The notes under the pieces: generated by a model
Told to the model about the DNA's origin: nothing
The model's input: only the letters and a program-made list of their open reading frames with translations
The model's database searches: none
Assembly: GCA_002159155.1 (NCBI GenBank)
Contig: LZRQ01000114.1
Span: forward strand, 1-10,944
Direction of reading: 5' to 3'
DNA from: Firmicutes bacterium ZCTH02-B6
GTDB lineage: Bacteria; Bacillota; Limnochordia; Limnochordales; ZCTH02-B6
DNA: 10,944 bases
Shown here: positions 6,860-10,944 of the stretch, one piece after another
Layout of the letters: every line of letters starts with the position of its first letter
Numbering within the stretch: position 1 is the first letter of the stretch
Made by a program: the position numbers and the translations under genes

Positions 6860-7348
6860 TTGGAGTGGAAACCAGGGGCCGAACTGCCGCCATTGGTGGT
6901 GGGACCCATCACCACGGAGATGCTGGTGCGCTGGACGGCGGCTGCGGAGGACTATAACCCCATTCACTATGACCAGGCTTTTGCCAAGGCGCAGGGCCTG
7001 CCCGATGTGATCATGCACGGGCCCTATAAGCTCGCCCTCTTATGCCGTCTGCTCCACCGGGAGCTGGGCGCGAGCGGAATGATCCGCCGTATCCAGGTCC
7101 GCTATACGGGGATGGACGTTCCCGGCGACGTGCTGCAATTCGGCGGCCGCGTCGAGCGGGTGGAGGAGGACGGCGGTGAGCGGCGGGCTTGGGTCAGCCT
7201 CTACGCCCGCAACGGGCGGGGAGTGACAACGGTGTTGGGCGAAGCGGAGGTGATACAAGTAGCTAAAGAAAGATTAGTCGGATTGACGCAGGAGACAACA
7301 AGGAAAAGGTGGAAGTATCGAATCGTGCTGCGATCCCATCGACCGTGA
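6860..7348 (+). CDS. MaoC-like (R)-specific enoyl-CoA hydratase, catalytic hotdog subunit
   Basis: This 162-residue protein has the hydratase motif AAEDYNPIHYDQAFA (28-42). D31 and H36 are the expected catalytic pair, with N33 between, followed by LPDVIMHG (about 48-55), which shapes the CoA site. Single-hotdog MaoC proteins hydrate 2-enoyl-CoAs as dimers. Here the partner is probably the preceding FAS1-like subunit, which lacks the His. The TTG start at 6860 follows AGGGAGGGAG (6846-6855) and gives the usual N-terminus; the gap from the previous stop is 46 bases. The domain would normally end near GEAEV (about 130-134). About 25 further basic residues are encoded by noticeably AT-rich DNA, so the tail may be a read-through extension. 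It is the last enzyme gene before the transporter. Confidence 0.87.
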   Translation: MEWKPGAELPPLVVGPITTEMLVRWTAAAEDYNPIHYDQAFAKAQGLPDVIMHGPYKLALLCRLLHRELGASGMIRRIQVRYTGMDVPGDVLQFGGRVERVEEDGGERRAWVSLYARNGRGVTTVLGEAEVIQVAKERLVGLTQETTRKRWKYRIVLRSHRP

Positions 7349-7373
7349 ATTTTTTCAAAAGGAGGGTTTGTTA

Positions 7374-8405
7374 GTGGTTCGGTGGATGGGTAGGACTGCA
7401 GTAATTTTGCTTGTCTTTTTGGCACTCGCGTCGTTAGTTTTGTCGAATGTTGCCCTGGCGCAGCGGGTGCCGGTGCGCATGGCCACCGCCGACGTAGGCT
7501 CCTACGGGTATGCAGTGTCCAGCATCCTGGCGGATGTCCTCAACCGGGAGTTGCCGTCCCAGTACGTGGTCACCGTTCATCCGTACCCTAACACGACCGC
7601 GGCCATGCGGGCGGCCATGAACGGCGAGGCGGAGATGTCCTACACCGCCGACGTGGGCATGACCGAGCTGTACGATCGTGTCGGGCCGCACCAGGGCTTC
7701 ACGCCGCGGGTCGGCGACCTCGTGCACACCCTCTACGTGTACCCGATGGAGACGTTTTTGGCGGTGCCGGCCAACCAGGCGGCCAACTTCAACTCTTGGG
7801 CCGATTTCAGCGGCAAGCCTGTCTACTTCACCCCCGCCGGGTACATGAACTGGAGCAACCTGCAGCGCATCTTCAACGCCCTTGGCTACCAGTTCAACCA
7901 CGTGGAGATTGACTCGTCGCTGCTGGCGGACGCCCTGCGGGCCGGCTCCATCGTGGGCGCCGGCGCCTACACCACGGCCGGCGCGTCGCTGCCAACCTTC
8001 TGGAAGGAAGCCGAGCTCCGGATCGACGTCAAGGTCGTCAACCCGAGCGCCGAGGAGCGCGAAAAGCTGGCGGCGGCGGGCCTCGTGCCGATGCGGGTCG
8101 ATCCCAAGAACGCGTTCACCCGTGACGTGGGCGTGGACGAGATCTGGGGCGTGCCCATCCTGTTCGGCTACAACATGCGGGCCGACGCCGATCCGGAGCT
8201 GGTGTACCAGATCCTGACGGCGTTGGAGAAGGCCGCGCCGCAGCTGCCGGCGCTGGATCCCGGCTTCCGCCCGCTGGCCGAGGACTTTGTCGGCCTGCAG
8301 GTAGCCGGCATCTCCGCCAACCCGCACATCCCGGTGCACGCCGGCCTCGCCCGTTTCCTGCAGGAGCGGGGCGCCTGGAACGATAGCTGGAAGATCGCCC
8401 AGTAA
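7374..8405 (+). CDS. TAXI-type TRAP transporter solute-binding protein
   Basis: This 343-residue secreted protein belongs to the TAXI branch of TRAP solute receptors, which capture a substrate outside the membrane and deliver it to the permease. A signal peptide is clear: basic start, hydrophobic core AVILLVFLALASLVLS (about 9-24), and a likely cleavage after the ALA at 27-29. No lipobox Cys is present. The mature part begins VPVRMATADVGSYGYAVSSIL, the glycine-containing loop typical of TAXI proteins, and includes the NTTAAMRAAMNGEAEM segment. TTG 7368 is in frame but only one base from AAAAGGAGGG (7357-7366); GTG 7374 has normal spacing and is preferred. Known TAXI ligands include glutamate and C5 dicarboxylates such as 2-oxoglutarate, which fits a dicarboxylate pathway here, but the ligand is inference. 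Confidence 0.93.
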   Translation: MVRWMGRTAVILLVFLALASLVLSNVALAQRVPVRMATADVGSYGYAVSSILADVLNRELPSQYVVTVHPYPNTTAAMRAAMNGEAEMSYTADVGMTELYDRVGPHQGFTPRVGDLVHTLYVYPMETFLAVPANQAANFNSWADFSGKPVYFTPAGYMNWSNLQRIFNALGYQFNHVEIDSSLLADALRAGSIVGAGAYTTAGASLPTFWKEAELRIDVKVVNPSAEEREKLAAAGLVPMRVDPKNAFTRDVGVDEIWGVPILFGYNMRADADPELVYQILTALEKAAPQLPALDPGFRPLAEDFVGLQVAGISANPHIPVHAGLARFLQERGAWNDSWKIAQ

Positions 8406-8484
8406 CGGCGGCCCGTAACGGCTGGAGGACCGCCCGGCAGCCGCGGGGCGCAGGCAGGGCGGCCACTGGCCGCATGGCGACGGA

Positions 8485-8518
8485 GGGCCCGGGGGCTGGC
8501 ACGCGGCCCCCAGGGCCC
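8485..8518 (+). promoter_or_regulatory. Strong GC hairpin between binding protein and permease genes
   Basis: GGGCCC (8485-8490) pairs with GGGCCC (8513-8518), and GGGGGC (8491-8496) with GCCCCC (8506-8511). This leaves one bulged A (8512) and a nine-base loop, so the stem has 12 G-C pairs. It lies in the 199-base gap between the solute receptor and the permease. There is no T-run after it. Such hairpins often stabilise the upstream message or slow elongation, so that more binding protein than permease is made. The rest of the gap, 8406-8604, is GC-rich and holds no other gene that I can see. Confidence 0.5.
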
Positions 8519-8604
8519 CATCCGCCGGCTCCGCCAGACTGGCGGGTTGAGCGGGAGAGCGGTTGTGGCCGCCGCCAAACAGCGATAAGGAGACGACACC
8601 CGCC

Positions 8605-10551
8605 ATGGAACAGCTTAAGAGGATTGTCAACGCCCGTACGCTGCTGATCCTGACGTCGCTGTTCTTCTTCCTACAGCTGCTGCAGTACTTTTTCACGGGC
8701 GCCGGCGGGCCCCTAAAGCTGGCCACGCGGCTCGTACCCGTGGCCCTCATTCTTTATGTTCTCAAGGCCTACAAGGACAACGAACTCTATCCCCGCCTGC
8801 CGCGCCTGGCCAACCAGATCATCGCAACGGTTTACGTATTTGCAGCCCTGGTTCCGCTGGTGTATCTGGAGCGGGAATACACCAATCTGTTTCTCTTTCG
8901 CGCCGGGGCCTACAACAGCACCGACGTTATCATCGGAACCATTCTTTTCCTTCTCGTGATGGAGATCTCCCGCAAGGCCCACACGGTTCTGTTCATCGTC
9001 AACCTGGTCCTCATCGGCTACACCTTGTGGGGCGCCTATATTCCCATCGACTTCTTCTGGCATCCGGGCGCGTCGCTGGAGCGGATCATCACGTCGTCGA
9101 CGGTGGAGCTCACCACGGGGGTGTACGGCAAGTACCCCCAGATGGGTCTGACGCTCATTGCGGCCTTCCTGCTGCTGGCGGCGGTGGGTGATGGCTTTGG
9201 GACCCAGGAGTCGCTTCTCAAGGTAGTCACCGGCGTCTTCGGCCGGCACAAGCACTACATCCCCCAGACGGCCGTGGTCAGTTCACTGGTGACGGGCATG
9301 GTCAGCGGCAGCGGCGCTGCCAACAGCGCGGTGACGGGCAGCGTCACTATCCCGCTCATGAAGAAGTACGGAATCCCGGCGGCCTTTGCGGGCGCCGTGG
9401 AAACCGCTGCCTCCATGGGCGGTCTCATCATGCCGCCCTTGATGGCCGCGGCCGCGTTCATGATGGCGGACTTCCTGGGCGTCACCTACTGGGATGTGGT
9501 GCAGCGGGGGTTCTCCACCGGTTTCATCTACTACGCGGTGGTGGCCTTCTCGGTCTACCTGATCGGCCTGCGCTACATCGAGCCGGGCGAGGTGAAACAG
9601 CCGCCGGTGCCCTTCTACGACAAGCTCAAGACGTTGGTCTTTCTGGGTTGCATCGTCCTGCTGGTGGTTTTGATGGGCGTGCTGGACATCAGCCCCATGC
9701 GTTCGGCGGTGTACGCCGGGTTCACGCTCCTGGTGCTGATGATCGCCATCGATCTGTACTACAAGTACGTGGCGCGGCACCCTGACTTTGCCGGCCACCG
9801 GCTTCTGGCCCAGTTGGCGAAAGCGCTGGAGACGTTCGCGGATCTGGCGGCCTACATCGTCATCCTCATGATGGTGCTGGGCATCATGATCGGCCTGTTC
9901 ACGGTTACGGGCTTTATCCTGCGCATGGGCCAGCTCATGCTGCAGCTGGGCGAGTGGCACGTGGCGGCCATCATCGTGATGGCGTGGCTGTTCGGTTGGC
10001 TGGCGGGTACAGGCTTGCCGCCTACGGCTACGTACATCATCGTCGCGGTCATCATCGTGCCGCCCATGAGCCGGTTTGGCATCAACCCGTGGGTAGCCCA
10101 TTTCTTCGCCTTCCTGATCTCGGTCTGGGGCGAGCTGACACCGCCCACGTCGTTGACGGCCGCGGTGGCGTCCAGCATCTCGGGGGCGTCGTTCATGCGC
10201 ACCGCTTGGGAGGCCCTGAAGATCTGCTCGCCCATGTTTGTCCTGTCCTTCAGCATCTTTGTCCGGCAGGAGATTCTCACGCAGACTGGCTGGCCGCAGA
10301 TCCTCACCAGCACCTACGTGGGCGTCGCCTGCCTGGGTCTGACCTTCTCCCTGTTTGGGCAGTTCTCACGGGAGAAATGGGCAGACTTGCTGGGGCGGGG
10401 CGGCCTGGCGACGCTGGGCATGGTGGCCATGTTCTATCCCGCGGCGCCGGTGGCGATGGCGGCCAGCGCCCTATGCCTCGTCTTGCTCATCAAGGGTGTG
10501 CTGAACTTCAGGATCATCGGCACCCCGGTGGCCATCGGCCCGGCGATGTAG
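8605..10551 (+). CDS. TRAP transporter permease, fused 4TM/12TM type
   Basis: This 648-residue integral membrane protein joins the small (DctQ-like) and large (DctM-like) TRAP subunits in one chain, the usual arrangement in TAXI systems. It uses an ion gradient, not ATP, to import substrate handed over by the binding protein. The N-terminal part has hydrophobic segments at about 11-30, 40-55, 71-88 and 107-145. The large part carries the signature GMVSGSGAANSAVTGSVTIP (231-250), then GGLIMPPLMAAAAFM (272-286). A second matching half has GTGLPPTATYIIV (468-480) and ELTPPTSLTAA (510-520). Many further membrane segments follow to the C-terminus. ATG 8605 is chosen after AAGGAG (8587-8592), a rather long spacing of 12 bases; TTG 8563 would add 14 unconvincing residues. 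It is the last gene of the array and is followed by a strong terminator. Confidence 0.95.
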   Translation: MEQLKRIVNARTLLILTSLFFFLQLLQYFFTGAGGPLKLATRLVPVALILYVLKAYKDNELYPRLPRLANQIIATVYVFAALVPLVYLEREYTNLFLFRAGAYNSTDVIIGTILFLLVMEISRKAHTVLFIVNLVLIGYTLWGAYIPIDFFWHPGASLERIITSSTVELTTGVYGKYPQMGLTLIAAFLLLAAVGDGFGTQESLLKVVTGVFGRHKHYIPQTAVVSSLVTGMVSGSGAANSAVTGSVTIPLMKKYGIPAAFAGAVETAASMGGLIMPPLMAAAAFMMADFLGVTYWDVVQRGFSTGFIYYAVVAFSVYLIGLRYIEPGEVKQPPVPFYDKLKTLVFLGCIVLLVVLMGVLDISPMRSAVYAGFTLLVLMIAIDLYYKYVARHPDFAGHRLLAQLAKALETFADLAAYIVILMMVLGIMIGLFTVTGFILRMGQLMLQLGEWHVAAIIVMAWLFGWLAGTGLPPTATYIIVAVIIVPPMSRFGINPWVAHFFAFLISVWGELTPPTSLTAAVASSISGASFMRTAWEALKICSPMFVLSFSIFVRQEILTQTGWPQILTSTYVGVACLGLTFSLFGQFSREKWADLLGRGGLATLGMVAMFYPAAPVAMAASALCLVLLIKGVLNFRIIGTPVAIGPAM

Positions 10552-10630
10552 GGAAGGCGCCGGCGGGCGAGGACCGGCTACCCCAGGGGGAAGAGCAACC
10601 GGCAACGGGGAGCGCCGCCGGCAACAAAAA

Positions 10631-10652
10631 GAGGCCGCCATCAGGCGGCCTC
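10631..10652. terminator. Bidirectional intrinsic terminator
   Basis: GAGGCCGCC (10631-10639) and GGCGGCCTC (10644-10652) form a perfect nine-pair stem around the loop ATCA. The stem is flanked by AAAAA (10626-10630) and TTTT (10653-10656), so a U-run follows the stem whichever strand is read. It ends the transporter operon on the + strand and the tRNA transcript on the - strand. The flanking T-run reaches the last base of the tRNA CCA end. Confidence 0.93.
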
Positions 10653-10655
10653 TTT

Positions 10656-10729
10656 TGGCTGGGGCGCCAGGATTCGAACCTGGACCGACTGCTCCAAAGG
10701 CAGTAGTGCTGCCGTTACACCACGCCCCA
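10656..10729 (-). tRNA. tRNA-Gln, anticodon UUG, encoded CCA
   Basis: Read on the minus strand, the 74-base gene folds into a full cloverleaf. The acceptor stem is TGGGGCG/CGCCCCA with the U1-A72 pair typical of tRNA-Gln, then discriminator G and an encoded CCA (10658-10656). The D arm is closed by GTG/CAC. The anticodon stem is ACTGC/GCAGT with loop CTTTGGA, placing anticodon TTG at 10697-10695 (reads CAA, and CAG by wobble). The T arm is CCAGG-TTCGAAT-CCTGG. The gene converges on the transporter operon. Confidence 0.97.
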
Positions 10730-10742
10730 ATAGACGCCAAGC

Positions 10743-10759
10743 GCCGGCGCGTCGCCGGC
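10743..10759 (-). other. GC-rich hairpin in the tRNA 5' leader
   Basis: GCCGGCG (10743-10749) and CGCCGGC (10753-10759) form seven G-C pairs with a three-base loop. It would lie in the short leader between the predicted transcription start (about 10765) and the tRNA 5' end (10729), where RNase P cuts. A role in processing is possible; none is shown by the sequence. Confidence 0.35.
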
Positions 10760-10771
10760 TGCAACACTCAT

Positions 10772-10801
10772 ATTATACTTGCCCACCGCGGGCACTGTCA
10801 A
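10772..10801 (-). promoter_or_regulatory. Consensus sigma-70/sigma-A promoter for the tRNA gene
   Basis: On the minus strand there is a perfect TTGACA (-35, complement of 10796-10801) and a perfect TATAAT (-10, complement of 10772-10777), separated by 18 bases. Transcription should start near 10765, about 36 bases before the tRNA. The AT-rich -10 region stands out against GC-rich surroundings. Confidence 0.92.
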
Positions 10802-10944
10802 ACGGGCGGCAACAGTGGTCTGAGTCAAGCCCTCTGGGGCACGAAGCCGGTCCGAGGTGTGTCAGCCAGTAGCGCCAGAGATGACCCGGTGCATCAGCCG
10901 AGATAGCCCGCCCGACCGGGTGCGGCCTGCCTCGGTGATGGGTA
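10802..10944. other. Right-edge stretch without a recognised gene; contains pairing segments
   Basis: I see no coding region with family similarity on either strand. CATCAGCCGAG (10892-10902) can pair with CTCGGTGATG (10931-10940) apart from one bulged base. ACCCGGT (10884-10890) can alternatively pair with ACCGGGT (10915-10921). The segment may be part of an untranslated leader or an RNA gene that continues beyond the window, or chance pairing in GC-rich DNA. Confidence 0.25.

Noticed and set aside
7283..7321. TTGACG (7283-7288) with TATCGA (7316-7321) as a promoter for the transporter genes
   Set aside because: The spacing of 27 bases is too long and the -10 match is weak; no better pair was found nearby.
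7434..8750. Minus-strand open frame (438 codons) opposite the TAXI binding protein
   Set aside because: Composition is that of a GC-rich shadow, it spans two + strand genes and their gap, and it shows no recognisable domain.
10655..10906. Small + strand frame across the tRNA region
   Set aside because: It is an antisense reading of the tRNA gene and its promoter, with no protein-like features.

Overview
The window reads like a high-GC bacterial chromosome, most plausibly a thermophilic or compost/soil-type Bacillota (Symbiobacteria/Limnochordia/Thermaerobacter-like). The clues are strong AGGAGG-type ribosome binding sites, several TTG and GTG starts, an AlaRS segment close to Bacillus-type sequences, and a tRNA gene with an encoded CCA. 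Lineage is inference only. No mobile element, CRISPR array or rRNA is visible. All protein genes lie on the + strand in one tightly packed array, and the only minus-strand gene is a tRNA at the right end.

Layout. 1-1164 is an open frame entering from the left edge. Its first ~500 bases encode the end of the alanyl-tRNA synthetase aminoacylation core; it then runs, without a frame break, into a complete GntR/FCD transcriptional regulator. 1267-7348 holds seven catabolic genes: a class III CoA-transferase, an acyl-CoA dehydrogenase, the alpha and beta subunits of a two-subunit class I fumarase-type hydratase, a CitE/HpcH-type C-C lyase, and two single-hotdog MaoC-type proteins. 7374-10551 encodes a TAXI-type TRAP transporter: a secreted binding protein and a fused 4TM/12TM permease. 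10631-10652 is a bidirectional terminator shared with a convergent tRNA-Gln(UUG) gene (10656-10729, minus), which has a consensus sigma-A-type promoter. 10802-10944 has no recognisable gene.

How the genes may work together. CoA-transferase, MaoC-type hydratase and CitE-type lyase together resemble the bacterial itaconate/mesaconate/citramalate routes (activation to a CoA ester, hydration, cleavage to acetyl-CoA + pyruvate or propionyl-CoA + glyoxylate). Two-subunit class I hydratases can act on mesaconate/citramalate as well as fumarate. The acyl-CoA dehydrogenase could add methylsuccinyl-CoA to mesaconyl-CoA oxidation. The TRAP transporter would import the acid, and the GntR/FCD protein would be the local regulator. 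The whole looks like a compact import-and-degrade cluster for a branched C5 dicarboxylate, but the exact substrate cannot be read from sequence.

Most unusual points: the AlaRS-core/GntR in-frame fusion (real rearrangement or assembly chimera); a good internal ribosome binding site and ATG inside the AlaRS-derived part; a split hydratase whose first half lacks the catalytic His and carries a Gly-rich N-terminal tail; an AT-rich break between the enzyme and transporter modules; and a very stable hairpin between binding protein and permease.
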